Below are positions 1 to 8,511 of a DNA stretch of 14,843 bases, piece after piece. The notes under the pieces are model-generated. The model saw nothing but the letters and a program-made list of their open reading frames with translations. It made no database searches and was not told the DNA's origin. Location: assembly GCA_002315675.1 (NCBI GenBank), contig DCHP01000010.1, positions 1 through 14,843 on the forward strand, given 5' to 3'. The position numbers were made by a program, and so were the translations under genes. The stretch comes from Rikenellaceae bacterium UBA1749. GTDB lineage: Bacteria; Bacteroidota; Bacteroidia; Bacteroidales; Rikenellaceae. Positions within the stretch are counted from its first letter, which is position 1. The number at the start of each line of letters is the position of its first letter.

Positions 1-23
1 CCCCTATCGCGGAGCGTTATACC

Positions 24-63
24 TTAATATACTCTTACGAATGAATTCGTGGGAGTACATTAA
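24..63 (+). repeat. 40-nt imperfect palindrome in upstream non-coding DNA
   Basis: The two 19-nt arms (24-42 and 45-63) flank a 2-nt centre. By eye there are 16 Watson-Crick pairs, two G-T pairs (35/52, 36/51) and one A-C mismatch (29/58). The wobble pairs favour folding of the + strand RNA. No T tract follows directly, so it is not a classic terminator. A weak candidate lies further on: a 5-bp stem (85-89/103-107) followed by a T-rich run at 111-120. I see no coding region in 1-292. The palindrome could be the end of an upstream transcript or a remnant of a palindromic repeat. Confidence 0.55.
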
Positions 64-131
64 TGTTGACTATATAATTTGTGGCGTTTGTAATATAAAA
101 ATAAACGGTCTTTTTTTCTTACGGAAATATC

Positions 132-234
132 GTAACTATTCAGCACCTATATCCAATATTAACAGTAGACATCTTTCTGGAATGTTTGCTTGATACATTT
201 ATGGTTGTTTTTATCCAGGGTGCTGAATAGTTAC
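132..234 (+). mobile_element. MITE-like element, copy A (103 bp, 8-bp target duplication)
   Basis: The ends are GTAACTATTCAGCACC (132-147) and its exact reverse complement (219-234). The element is flanked by a perfect 8-bp direct repeat, GAAATATC, at 124-131 and 235-242, which reads as a target-site duplication. It has no coding capacity. It is about 87% identical to copy C at 13127-13227 (12 mismatches and two 1-bp gaps by hand alignment). GTAA-starting ends and 8-bp duplications are hallmarks of the IS66 family, so a non-autonomous IS66-related element is the best guess, but no transposase is present here to confirm it. Internal CTGGA and TCCAG segments could pair inside the outer stem. 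Confidence 0.85.
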
Positions 235-276
235 GAAATATCATACAATTAGATAGTTATTTTATCATTTTTTACA

Positions 277-284
277 TATCTTTG
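277..284 (+). promoter_or_regulatory. Bacteroidota -7 box of the glgB promoter
   Basis: TATCTTTG matches the Bacteroidota consensus TAnnTTTG exactly. The expected start of transcription, a few bases downstream, falls next to the ATG at 293. No good -33 TTG is visible about 19 bp upstream. The right end of MITE copy A lies 43 bp before the first base of the box. Confidence 0.7.
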
Positions 285-292
285 CCCTATCA

Positions 293-2317
293 ATGGGATA
301 TTTTATGGGTACTCTTCCAATAATCGAATCAGACGAGTGGCTTCGTTCTGCAGAGGGTGAAATTTACAACAGGTTTCACCTTTATCAGGATCGTTTGAAA
401 TTGATTGAGCAAAGTTCTGGCTCACTATCTGATTATGCAAATGCCCATTTGTATTTCGGAGTTCACAGGGACAATTCAAAAAAAGGTTGGTGGGTAAGGG
501 ACTATTTGCCTGCAGCCAGGGAAGTGTTTGTTTTTGGTGACTGGAATAACTGGAATAGAAAACAGTTCCCATTGACAAAGGATAAATGGGGTACATGGTC
601 GTGTTTTATCAGTGATCAGACTGTATCATATCGTTTGGGGCATGGAAGTCTGATAAAGCTTTCCATTCATGGTGCTGATGATTCTTGGGCAGATAGAATA
701 CCTACATATATCAGAAGAGTAATTCAGGATGAAGATACCAAGGATTATATAGGTCAGATTTGGTCTCCATCACAGCAATTTGACTGGCAGGATGATGAGT
801 TTGATATATCTTCAATTGGGAATCCGATTATTTATGAAGCTCATGTAGGAATGTCATCTGAGGAAGAAAAAATATCTTCCTATTCTGATTTTACAGCAAA
901 TATTCTTCCTCGGATAAAGGGGCTGGGATATAATACTGTCCAGTTGATGGCTGTTGCGGAACATCCCTATTATGGGAGTTTCGGGTATCATGTAAGTAAT
1001 ATCTTTGCTCCATCTTCTCGTTTTGGAACGCCTGATGAGCTGAAAGAACTGATACGGACTGCTCATTCTATGGGTATGGGGGTGATAATGGATCTTGTCC
1101 ATAGTCATTATGTAAAAAACTATAATGAAGGTTTTAACCATATTGATGGTTCTGATACATACTCACCTTCCGGTGAGGAGGGGAATCATGTACAATGGGA
1201 TTCAAAGTTGTATGACTACGGACGGGATTGTGTATTGCATCTGTTGCTCAGTAATGTGAAATATTGGATTGACGAATTCCACTTTGATGGTTATCGTTTT
1301 GACGGAGTTACTTCAATGTTGTATAAACATCATGGTTATATTGATAATCTTGGTTCGTATGACAATTATTTCGGCCCAAGTGTCAATCATGATGCAATAG
1401 TTTACCTTACGCTTGCAAATAAACTGATTAGGGATGTTAATCCGTCTGCAATAACAATAGCAGAAGATGTCAGTGGTATGCCGGGTATTGCGACTCCTAT
1501 AGAGGATGGCGGTATCGGTTTTGATTATAGACTGGCTATGGCAATACCAGATTTTTGGATTAGGTATCTGGAAGATGTAACTGACGAAAACTGGTCTCTT
1601 GGAGAAATGTGGTATGTAATGTGCGATAGGTTGTCAAATGTCAAGACTATCACATATTGCGAATCCCACGATCAGGCTTTGGTTGGAGATAAGACAATAG
1701 CCTTCAGATTGATGGATAAGGAAATGTATTCCAGCATGTCAAAAGCAATGTCCAATATTGTCGTGGACCGTGGTATTGCACTTCATAAAATGATAAGACT
1801 CTTTACCATTACTCTTAGCGGGAACGGCTATTTGAATTTCATGGGGAATGAATTCGGACACCCCGAATGGGTGGATTTTCCTAGAAAAGAGAACGGATGG
1901 AGTTATAAATATGCACGTCGTCAATGGAGTCTGGCTAAAGCAGATTATCTTCGCTATTGTGACCTGGAGTTGTGGGATAAGGATATGATTTCTCTTGTCA
2001 AGAACAATCACCTCCTTTCATCAGGATACGGGTACAATATTCTGACAGATGAAGATAATAAAACAATTGTATATGAACTTGGAGGTTTGGTTTTTGTCTT
2101 TAATTGGCATCCATCCCGTTCAATTATGGACTATGAATTCCCAATGCCTGTTGCAGGAAAGTATAAGATAGTCTTGAATAGTGATGACCCTAAATATAGT
2201 GGTTTCGGAAGGGTTGAAGATGATACAGAATTCTTTACTTATGAAAGAGATGGAAGGCATTATCTAAGAGTCTATAATATCTCACGTTCCGTTCAGGTAT
2301 TTAAATTGCAGGATTGA
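293..2317 (+). CDS. glgB: 1,4-alpha-glucan branching enzyme, eukaryote-like GH13_8 type
   Basis: The enzyme cuts an alpha-1,4 chain and rejoins it as an alpha-1,6 branch during cytoplasmic glycogen synthesis. Residues about 50-155 form the N-terminal CBM48 beta-sandwich (FVFGDWNNW at 79-87). The GH13 barrel follows with all four regions: DLVHSH 267-272, GYRFDGVT 333-340 with nucleophile D337, AED with acid/base E391, and ESHD 457-460 with D460. The phrases RFDGVTSMLY and ESHDQALVGDKT are typical of the eukaryote-like branch rather than E. coli GlgB. A C-terminal beta domain follows from about 570. The length of 674 aa is normal for the family. Start: ATG 293 lies 8 bp after a -7 box, so the leader would be nearly absent. 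The in-frame ATG at 305 (MGTLPII) would leave a short leader and is a real alternative. A terminator follows at 2373-2404, so the gene is probably monocistronic. Confidence 0.95.
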   Translation: MGYFMGTLPIIESDEWLRSAEGEIYNRFHLYQDRLKLIEQSSGSLSDYANAHLYFGVHRDNSKKGWWVRDYLPAAREVFVFGDWNNWNRKQFPLTKDKWGTWSCFISDQTVSYRLGHGSLIKLSIHGADDSWADRIPTYIRRVIQDEDTKDYIGQIWSPSQQFDWQDDEFDISSIGNPIIYEAHVGMSSEEEKISSYSDFTANILPRIKGLGYNTVQLMAVAEHPYYGSFGYHVSNIFAPSSRFGTPDELKELIRTAHSMGMGVIMDLVHSHYVKNYNEGFNHIDGSDTYSPSGEEGNHVQWDSKLYDYGRDCVLHLLLSNVKYWIDEFHFDGYRFDGVTSMLYKHHGYIDNLGSYDNYFGPSVNHDAIVYLTLANKLIRDVNPSAITIAEDVSGMPGIATPIEDGGIGFDYRLAMAIPDFWIRYLEDVTDENWSLGEMWYVMCDRLSNVKTITYCESHDQALVGDKTIAFRLMDKEMYSSMSKAMSNIVVDRGIALHKMIRLFTITLSGNGYLNFMGNEFGHPEWVDFPRKENGWSYKYARRQWSLAKADYLRYCDLELWDKDMISLVKNNHLLSSGYGYNILTDEDNKTIVYELGGLVFVFNWHPSRSIMDYEFPMPVAGKYKIVLNSDDPKYSGFGRVEDDTEFFTYERDGRHYLRVYNISRSVQVFKLQD

Positions 2318-2372
2318 TTTCGGCTATTTTTCTAAGGATTTACAATATATCCATAAAAGGTTTTGATTGACT

Positions 2373-2404
2373 AATCGGATTCTCATTTGAAACCGATTTT
2401 TTTT
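2373..2404 (+). terminator. Intrinsic terminator after glgB
   Basis: AATCGG (2373-2378) pairs with CCGATT (2393-2398). The stem continues inward, after an A-A mismatch, with TTC/GAA and a short loop. A run of eight T covers 2397-2404. This separates glgB from the transporter-like gene, which has its own -7 box. Confidence 0.8.
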
Positions 2405-2432
2405 GTTTTCATATTGTGCCTTTTAACATCAG

Positions 2433-2539
2433 GTAACTATTCTGCATCCCAAGTTTAGTCACGTTGCAATCTTTCTGCATATTCTGCAATGGCTCAGAAT
2501 GGATATTATCAACATACAGACTAAGGGCTGAATAGTTAC
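2433..2539 (+). mobile_element. MITE-like element, copy B (degenerate)
   Basis: The ends share GTAACTATTC with copies A and C (left end at 2433, right end GAATAGTTAC at 2530-2539), and 107 bp lies between the outer ends. The perfect terminal match is 10 bp, followed by a mismatch and then GC. Interior sequence is largely different, apart from short pieces such as ATCTTTCTG. The flanks AACATCAG and CAATATTT do not match, so no target duplication survives. It is either an old copy or a different subfamily sharing the same ends. It sits between the glgB terminator and the next promoter. Confidence 0.65.
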
Positions 2540-2582
2540 CAATATTTGTCCGTAATGTATTCCAATATGATTTTTTATTTTT

Positions 2583-2590
2583 TATCTTTG
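2583..2590 (+). promoter_or_regulatory. Bacteroidota -7 box of the transporter-synthase operon
   Basis: This is an exact TATCTTTG, only 4 bp before the ATG at 2595. A transcript starting at the usual distance would begin at or next to the start codon. No clear -33 element is seen. MITE copy B ends 44 bp before the first base of the box. Confidence 0.7.
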
Positions 2591-2594
2591 TTAT

Positions 2595-4196
2595 ATGTCA
2601 ATTTCAAATGTGTTTTTATATTCTTTGGTGCTGATCGGACCATTTTCTCTGATATTCATGATAATGAATGCCATAAATGGTCTTAGGGATAGTATGAAGA
2701 TGAGAGCTTATGCAAATATCGCTAAGGTCTCTACATGTCAACATGGTTCTTTTCAGATGTTAAAACTGGGCATTATGTCTATGTTATGCGAAGGAGATAC
2801 CATGAGATCTTCCAGTGCTATTCTTGGTTTTACCAATGGTCGCGTGATTTCTCAGCCCGAGAGTGTCGTGGCTATGCTCTCATCGAGTGTTTTTAAGGCT
2901 ATATGGATATGGGTGGCTGGCGCAATTTTTGTAGCTGGTTCAGTAATTGAACACACCTGGATGCTTTTTGCAACTTTAGGCTTTGTAATAATTCTTCTCA
3001 ACATTTCAAATTCTGTCAATCTTATAGGTCGGTTCCTGTTCTTTATGGGAATGTTACTTCTGGCTATATTATTGGCTTCAAGCGGTCTTACTGCAGTTAT
3101 GTCAAAAGCAGGTGATATGCCTAGTTCATGGTTGCAGTACTTTGGTTCTGTGGACATAGTGGGTATTATCTTATCTGCATTTATTGGAATTTTTGTTGGT
3201 GCTATAATATCAGGGAATTTACTGACAATATTCATAGCTTTTTTGGCAATATCATTTGGTATTGCATGCCCAGAATGTGCGGTGGCATTTGCTATTGGAT
3301 CCGAGATAGGTACATTGTTCCCAATGAGTTTTATGGTGGCGGATACTAACCTGCCAGCAAGAAGATCCTTTCTATTTTATGGTGTGCTTTTGATAGTTGT
3401 ATTGATTCTTGATATTCTGATTTTGTTGTTTGTGCCAATATCCTTTATTTCAGAATTGGGAACATTGGGTTTTATTCTTGAGTATACTCTTTTGTACAGT
3501 GTAATGCTACCAATAGTGTATTATTTGTTCGGCGCAAAAGTCTGGTCCCAATTCAGTCCATCAACACATGATGAGTTGAGCTCAAAACGACATTTACATC
3601 AGTTTGACAAAATATATCGTCCGCATGTCAGTTTGATGTTTATTCAGGCAGAAAAGGAAATTGTCAACCTTCAGCATAGAATACATAAGATGCTGGATTT
3701 TATTATTGATATTCTGGATGATGAGAATATTGAAGCATCATTGGAACATGTCAGGAAATACCGCGGTATTGTTTATCGTACCGGAAATGAAATAACAGAT
3801 TTCATATTAGTTCAGACTTCTGAAAAGACCAATGAACATATAAGTGATCTTGCAAGAGAACGATTGCAGGCGGTATCATGCCAATGTCAGCTGGGTTCTC
3901 TTTTTTGTGATCTTGCCGAAGCGGTTTATCGCCTGGATGTAAATGACAGACCAATAATCAGACGTTGTGTTGTCTCTCTGGAAACACTTTATAATCAGGT
4001 TACAAAACTTATTGATAGCCGTTATAATGTTTCAAAGAATGAGGCAAATATTTTAGATAATGATGTAGAAATATTATCTTTACAATTGAAAGATTTGTTG
4101 AATGAGTATGGGAAGGATGCAATAGTTGATGTCTTACCATACACAATCGAAAAATCAAAGGAAGTAATAATAGAAATTATAAAAAATTTGAAATAA
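2595..4196 (+). CDS. Na+/Pi-cotransporter-like membrane protein with PhoU-like C-terminal domain
   Basis: About eight hydrophobic segments lie between residues 5 and 312, followed by a soluble helical region (about 340-533) that looks like the PhoU-type tail of bacterial NptA/YjbB-like Na+/phosphate transporters. Two half-repeats are recognisable: RSSSA at 71-75 with GFTNGR after it, and AIGSEIGT at 233-240 followed by NLPARRS at 252-258. The family normally has a QSSSATT-like motif and GxNIGTT. Here Q is R, ATT is AIL, and NIGTT is EIGTL, so ligand binding may be altered or lost. Length is normal. The stop is 8 bp before the synthase-phosphorylase ATG, so the two are almost certainly cotranscribed. 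Phosphate uptake or sensing beside a Pi-consuming phosphorylase is a reasonable inference, not shown. The family call is moderately sure; transport activity is unsure. Confidence 0.75.
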   Translation: MSISNVFLYSLVLIGPFSLIFMIMNAINGLRDSMKMRAYANIAKVSTCQHGSFQMLKLGIMSMLCEGDTMRSSSAILGFTNGRVISQPESVVAMLSSSVFKAIWIWVAGAIFVAGSVIEHTWMLFATLGFVIILLNISNSVNLIGRFLFFMGMLLLAILLASSGLTAVMSKAGDMPSSWLQYFGSVDIVGIILSAFIGIFVGAIISGNLLTIFIAFLAISFGIACPECAVAFAIGSEIGTLFPMSFMVADTNLPARRSFLFYGVLLIVVLILDILILLFVPISFISELGTLGFILEYTLLYSVMLPIVYYLFGAKVWSQFSPSTHDELSSKRHLHQFDKIYRPHVSLMFIQAEKEIVNLQHRIHKMLDFIIDILDDENIEASLEHVRKYRGIVYRTGNEITDFILVQTSEKTNEHISDLARERLQAVSCQCQLGSLFCDLAEAVYRLDVNDRPIIRRCVVSLETLYNQVTKLIDSRYNVSKNEANILDNDVEILSLQLKDLLNEYGKDAIVDVLPYTIEKSKEVIIEIIKNLK

Positions 4197-4204
4197 AAAT
4201 AGTT

Positions 4205-7200
4205 ATGGCAAATCGTATTAACAAGCCTAGTTTCTTGTTTGAAATTAGTTGGGAAGTATGTAACAAAGGTGGTGGTATCTATACCGTCCTTTCAACCAAG
4301 TCAATATCTGCATGTAAGGCTATGGGTGATAATTATATACTAATAGGTCCATATTTTTCCAAGGAGCAGAATTTCTCAGAATTTGTTGAGGATGATTCCG
4401 AAATCAACAATCAATGGAAGGAGATAATCTTTAAAGAAGGAGTAAGGGTAAAGATCGGGCATTGGAATATTGAAGGTTCTCCAAAAACCATTCTTGTTGA
4501 TTTCTCCAGTTTGATTGTAAGAAAGGATGAGATACTCAAACAACTATGGGAAGTTTATAATATCGACTCTATCAGCGGCGGATGGGATTATGTAGAACCT
4601 GTATTGTTTGGTATCGGATCCGGTATTGTTATAGATTCTCTTCTGAAATATGGTCAGATTAAGGATGATAAGGTTGTCGCTCATTTCCATGAATGGATGG
4701 CTGCATCGGGGGGACTTTACCTGAGGAAGATACGTCCGTCCATTGCAACGGTCTTCACGACTCATGCTACTGTATCGGGGCGTTGTATAGCCGGTAATGA
4801 TATGCCACTATACAGCATCAATGATAATTGGAATATTGATGAACTGGCTTCAAAATTCGGAATATTGGCAAAACACTCTATTGAAAAGGCTGCTGCAAAT
4901 AATTATGATTGCTTTACAACAATCAGTGAAATTACTTCAGAAGAGTGTGGATATATACTTAAAAAGACTCCTGATTGCATAACCCCTAATGGATTTGAAA
5001 AATTAATAGTTCCCTCAGGTGAACAATATGCAAAGAAACGTGAAGAAGCAAGAGCTTTATTGATAAGAACGGCTGAGGTTTCACTGGGTAAAAAAATTTC
5101 CTCCAATCCGTTTATTCTGGAGATTAGTGGCCGATATGAATATAAAAACAAGGGTATAGGTGAGTTTATCGATGGAGTTGCAAAAATAGCTCAGGACAAT
5201 ACTATAGATAGGGATATTCTGGTTTATATAATGGTTCCGTCATGGTGTTTGGGACCTCGTACAGATCTCTATGAGATGTTGGAAAACAATGTGGAACCTA
5301 ATCTCGATGCGCCTGCAAACAACCTGACCCACATTCTTGGAGATTTTGATAATAATCCTATAATCAATCGTTTAAGAAACAAGGGACTATTGGGGAAAGG
5401 CGGTAAAGTCAGTGTTATGCTGGTCCCTGCATATCTCAATACAAATGATGGAATCTTCAATAAGAGCTATTATGATCTATTGATAGGAATGGATCTGACA
5501 GTACTTCCATCATATTATGAACCATGGGGGTACACTCCACTTGAATCCATCGCATTCGGAATATCTACAATTTCTACAGACCTTACCGGATTTGGACGAT
5601 GGATTAATTCATTGCATGAGAATCATGAAGGTATTTCTATCATACATCGTACTGATGATAATCAATATGAGGTAGCTGGCGAAATCAAGGATGCAATAAC
5701 CAAGTATCTTTTGACTTCTGACTCCCGACAGGCTGAAATCATGAAGTCTTCTCAGGCTATTGCTGATAAGGCTTTATGGGAGAATTTCTATAATCATTAT
5801 CTGGAAGCATATTCCTTTGCGCTTCAGGCTTCAGAACACAGAGTCCCTGAAAAGATAGATGGCGGTCAATCCAATGAACAGGTTACGTTCCTAAGCGAAC
5901 AGGTTGCTGCAGGCTCATCGCCTAGATGGTATGGTTTTATGATTGAACCTAAGATTCCGGAAATGATGAGACCTCTTGAGGTATTGTCAAAGAATTTATG
6001 GTGGAGCTGGAATACCGAAGCTATTGAATTGTTTGAATACATTGATAAAGATTTGTGGGAAGTTGTAGAGTGTAATCCTATATCATTACTTGACAAAACA
6101 AGTACATCCAGAATCAATGAACTATCTAAGGATAAATATTTTATAGATAAGATGAATTCTGTATACGCATCATTCAATGCGTATATGTCACGTCCTGTTC
6201 CTGAGGAAAAACCAAAAATAGCGTACTTCTCAATGGAATATGGTATTCATGCCTCTTTGAAGATTTATTCTGGTGGTCTTGGAATATTAGCCGGAGACTA
6301 TTTGAAGGAAGCTTCAGATAAGAATGTCCCTATGGTAGCTGTAGGTTTGTTATACAGATATGGTTATTTCATTCAGAAGGTTTCCTCGCAAGGTGATCAG
6401 GAGGCAAACTATGAACCTCAGAATTTCTATAAATTACCTATATCTCCTGTCAGAAATGAAAATGGGGAATGGCTTACTGTAAGTATTATGTTGCCAGGTC
6501 GTGATGTTGTTGCCAGAATATGGAGATGTGACGTAGGTAGGACAAAACTTTATTTACTGGATACGGATCATGAAGCCAACCATGCAGAAGACCGTTCTAT
6601 TACATATCATCTATATGGTGGAGATTGGTATACTAGAATGAAACAGGAACTGCTTCTTGGTGTAGGTGGTATCAGAGCTCTTAATAAACTTGGTGTGGTA
6701 GCGGATGTATATCATTGTAATGAAGGTCACGCTGCATTTATCGGTTTAGAGAGGATTCACAATTATGAACAGAATAATGGTCTTTCATTCTCTGAAGCGT
6801 TGGAAGTTGTACGTGGTTCATCTCTGTTTACAACCCATACTCCAGTTCCTGCAGGACATGATGCATTTGTTGATGATATCATTCGTCAGTATATGTCCCA
6901 TTATCCAGAGAGACTTCAGATTACATGGGAACAATTCCTGAATTTGGGTAAGATTCATCCGAACGATTCAAATGAAAAGTTCTCCATGAGTGTTCTGGCA
7001 TCCAACCTTTCTCAGGAAATCAATGGTGTAAGTATGCTGCATGGAAAAGTTTCCAGAGATATCCTTACCCATATCTGGCCAGGTTATATGTCTTGTGAGT
7101 TGGATAATATCGGATATGTAACAAATGGAGTTCACTTCCCAACATGGACATCTGCAGAATTGAAGGATCTTTACACTAAATACTTCGGGTCTGGTTTCGC

Positions 7201-8470
7201 TCAGAATGGAGACTATAAACTGGATTACTGGAATAAAGTGTATGATATTCCAGACAGGGAATTCTGGGATATCAGATTGTCTCTTAAGAACAGATTGACA
7301 TCATTGATCAAGAAGAGACTTGAGGACCCTGCTCAATTTAAATTTGATTCTCCATCTCAATTAATCCATGTACGTGAAGCATTAAGACCAGATGTTCTTA
7401 CTATCGGTTTTGCACGACGTTTTGCGACATACAAAAGAGCATACCTGCTTTTCACTAATCTTGAAAGACTGGATGCTATTGTCAACAATAAAAAATGTCC
7501 TGTTCAATTTGTATTTGCAGGTAAGGCTCATCCAGCAGACAAACCAGGTCAGGATCTTATTAAGCGTATTATCGAGGTCTCTAAAATGCCACAGTTTGTT
7601 GGTAAGATTGTGTTCCTTCAGAACTATGATATAGAACTGGCCAGAAGAATGGTTCAGGGTGTAGATATCTGGTTGAATACTCCTACACGTCCATTGGAGG
7701 CTTCTGGAACATCTGGAGAAAAAGCTGTAATGAATGGTGTCATGCAGTTCTCTGTCCTTGATGGATGGTGGGTTGAAGGTTATAAGGAAGGTGCAGGATG
7801 GGCTCTTCCGTTGGAAAATACTTTCCAGGATTCTCACTATCAGGATGAATTGGATGCTGAAATGATTTACAGTACGATTGAAAATGAAATTGTTCCGCTG
7901 TATTACAAGGATCTTGATAATGGAATGTCAAAATCATGGGTTACATACATGAAAAATTGTGTGGCTCAGGTTGCTTCCAACTTTACAACTAACCGAATGC
8001 TTCAGGATTATGAGGACAGGTATTATGGCAAGCTTTCTGAAAGGCATAAATTTATAGCCGCAAACAATTTCAAGGAGGCTCGTCTGCTTGCAGCATGGAA
8101 GCGTAATGTTGCGAAATGCTGGTCAGGTGTCCAAATCTGTAATGTTGAAGTAGCGGATGTTTCCAATAATGGTCTGACAGTTGGTGACAGAATAAATGTA
8201 TCGGCAAAAGTTGAATTGAATGGTTTAAGACCAGAAGATATCGGTCTTGAATTTGTAGTGTCAAAACCATTTACTGAAGAACAGGAAATAGAAATTGTTA
8301 AGTGTCTTCAATTGGATTTTGTCTCAGTTGAAGGAACTCAGGCATTATTCAAGATGGAATATGTTCCTGGCAATTCAGGTGCTTATAATTGTGCACTCAG
8401 GGCATATGCAAAGAATGACAAACTGGTCCACAGAACCGATTTCGCTCTTGTAAAGTGGGCATATAAATAA
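4205..8470 (+). CDS. Glycogen synthase (GT3-type) / alpha-glucan phosphorylase (GT35) fusion
   Basis: This one uninterrupted 1421-aa frame joins two opposing enzymes. Residues 1-545 are a GT3-like glycogen synthase, as in animals and fungi: WEVCNKGGGIYTV at 16-28, HFHEW at 160-164, and SYYEPWGYTPLE at 436-447, which carries the E-x7-E pair E439/E447. GT3 enzymes usually take UDP-glucose. A linker of about 25 residues follows, then from about 573 a short-type alpha-glucan phosphorylase: N-terminal DUF3417-like segment (WYGFMIEPKIP...), IAYFSMEYG 672-680, HCNEGHAAF 837-845, TTHTPVPAGHD 876-886, and the PLP-site motif EASGTSGEK with predicted Schiff-base lysine K1173. Residues about 1305-1421 add a C-terminal beta-rich domain. 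The phosphorylase releases glucose-1-phosphate with Pi. No internal stop or frameshift is present. The ATG is 8 bp after the transporter stop, with no strong Shine-Dalgarno. Confidence 0.93.
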   Translation: MANRINKPSFLFEISWEVCNKGGGIYTVLSTKSISACKAMGDNYILIGPYFSKEQNFSEFVEDDSEINNQWKEIIFKEGVRVKIGHWNIEGSPKTILVDFSSLIVRKDEILKQLWEVYNIDSISGGWDYVEPVLFGIGSGIVIDSLLKYGQIKDDKVVAHFHEWMAASGGLYLRKIRPSIATVFTTHATVSGRCIAGNDMPLYSINDNWNIDELASKFGILAKHSIEKAAANNYDCFTTISEITSEECGYILKKTPDCITPNGFEKLIVPSGEQYAKKREEARALLIRTAEVSLGKKISSNPFILEISGRYEYKNKGIGEFIDGVAKIAQDNTIDRDILVYIMVPSWCLGPRTDLYEMLENNVEPNLDAPANNLTHILGDFDNNPIINRLRNKGLLGKGGKVSVMLVPAYLNTNDGIFNKSYYDLLIGMDLTVLPSYYEPWGYTPLESIAFGISTISTDLTGFGRWINSLHENHEGISIIHRTDDNQYEVAGEIKDAITKYLLTSDSRQAEIMKSSQAIADKALWENFYNHYLEAYSFALQASEHRVPEKIDGGQSNEQVTFLSEQVAAGSSPRWYGFMIEPKIPEMMRPLEVLSKNLWWSWNTEAIELFEYIDKDLWEVVECNPISLLDKTSTSRINELSKDKYFIDKMNSVYASFNAYMSRPVPEEKPKIAYFSMEYGIHASLKIYSGGLGILAGDYLKEASDKNVPMVAVGLLYRYGYFIQKVSSQGDQEANYEPQNFYKLPISPVRNENGEWLTVSIMLPGRDVVARIWRCDVGRTKLYLLDTDHEANHAEDRSITYHLYGGDWYTRMKQELLLGVGGIRALNKLGVVADVYHCNEGHAAFIGLERIHNYEQNNGLSFSEALEVVRGSSLFTTHTPVPAGHDAFVDDIIRQYMSHYPERLQITWEQFLNLGKIHPNDSNEKFSMSVLASNLSQEINGVSMLHGKVSRDILTHIWPGYMSCELDNIGYVTNGVHFPTWTSAELKDLYTKYFGSGFAQNGDYKLDYWNKVYDIPDREFWDIRLSLKNRLTSLIKKRLEDPAQFKFDSPSQLIHVREALRPDVLTIGFARRFATYKRAYLLFTNLERLDAIVNNKKCPVQFVFAGKAHPADKPGQDLIKRIIEVSKMPQFVGKIVFLQNYDIELARRMVQGVDIWLNTPTRPLEASGTSGEKAVMNGVMQFSVLDGWWVEGYKEGAGWALPLENTFQDSHYQDELDAEMIYSTIENEIVPLYYKDLDNGMSKSWVTYMKNCVAQVASNFTTNRMLQDYEDRYYGKLSERHKFIAANNFKEARLLAAWKRNVAKCWSGVQICNVEVADVSNNGLTVGDRINVSAKVELNGLRPEDIGLEFVVSKPFTEEQEIEIVKCLQLDFVSVEGTQALFKMEYVPGNSGAYNCALRAYAKNDKLVHRTDFALVKWAYK

Positions 8471-8479
8471 TTGAAATTG

Positions 8480-8510
8480 ATTCAGCGGGACCTTTTTAGT
8501 CCCGCTGAAT
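8480..8510 (+). terminator. Hairpin after the synthase-phosphorylase gene, possible terminator
   Basis: A perfect 12-bp stem (8480-8491 with 8499-8510, ATTCAGCGGGAC on the left) encloses a 7-nt CTTTTTA loop, 10 bp after the stop codon. The 3' side is only moderately T-rich (TTATCTTT). Termination is likely, but the 3' arm abuts the -7 box of the next gene, so it occupies the -33 region of that promoter and could instead be an operator. Confidence 0.65.
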
Positions 8511-8511
8511 T

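Noticed and set aside
1..120. A tRNA or the tail of an upstream gene at the window start
   Set aside because: No cloverleaf arms, TTC-loop signature or CCA end could be found, and no frame shows recognisable protein similarity.
3128..3349. Overlapping + frame of 73 codons inside the transporter-like gene
   Set aside because: It is an out-of-frame shadow of membrane helices with no start signal, and its Trp/Cys/Tyr-rich composition is unlike a real protein.
5840..5930. The synthase-phosphorylase junction as a frameshift or assembly artefact
   Set aside because: The frame continues without a stop through a plausible hydrophilic linker (about residues 545-572), and both halves are complete. 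Only read data could exclude misassembly, but nothing in the sequence suggests it.
7382..7837. A 151-codon open frame antisense to the phosphorylase part
   Set aside because: It lies wholly inside a strongly conserved coding region, shows no recognisable protein features and has no promoter box. The same holds for the other long antisense frames at 854-1141, 2852-3235, 11299-11664 and 12712-13080.
8480..8510. The hairpin after the synthase gene as a fourth MITE, because it shares ATTCAGC with the MITE ends
   Set aside because: It lacks the GTAACT terminus, is only 31 bp, has no flanking duplication and fits a terminator after a stop codon. The shared 7-mer is probably chance.
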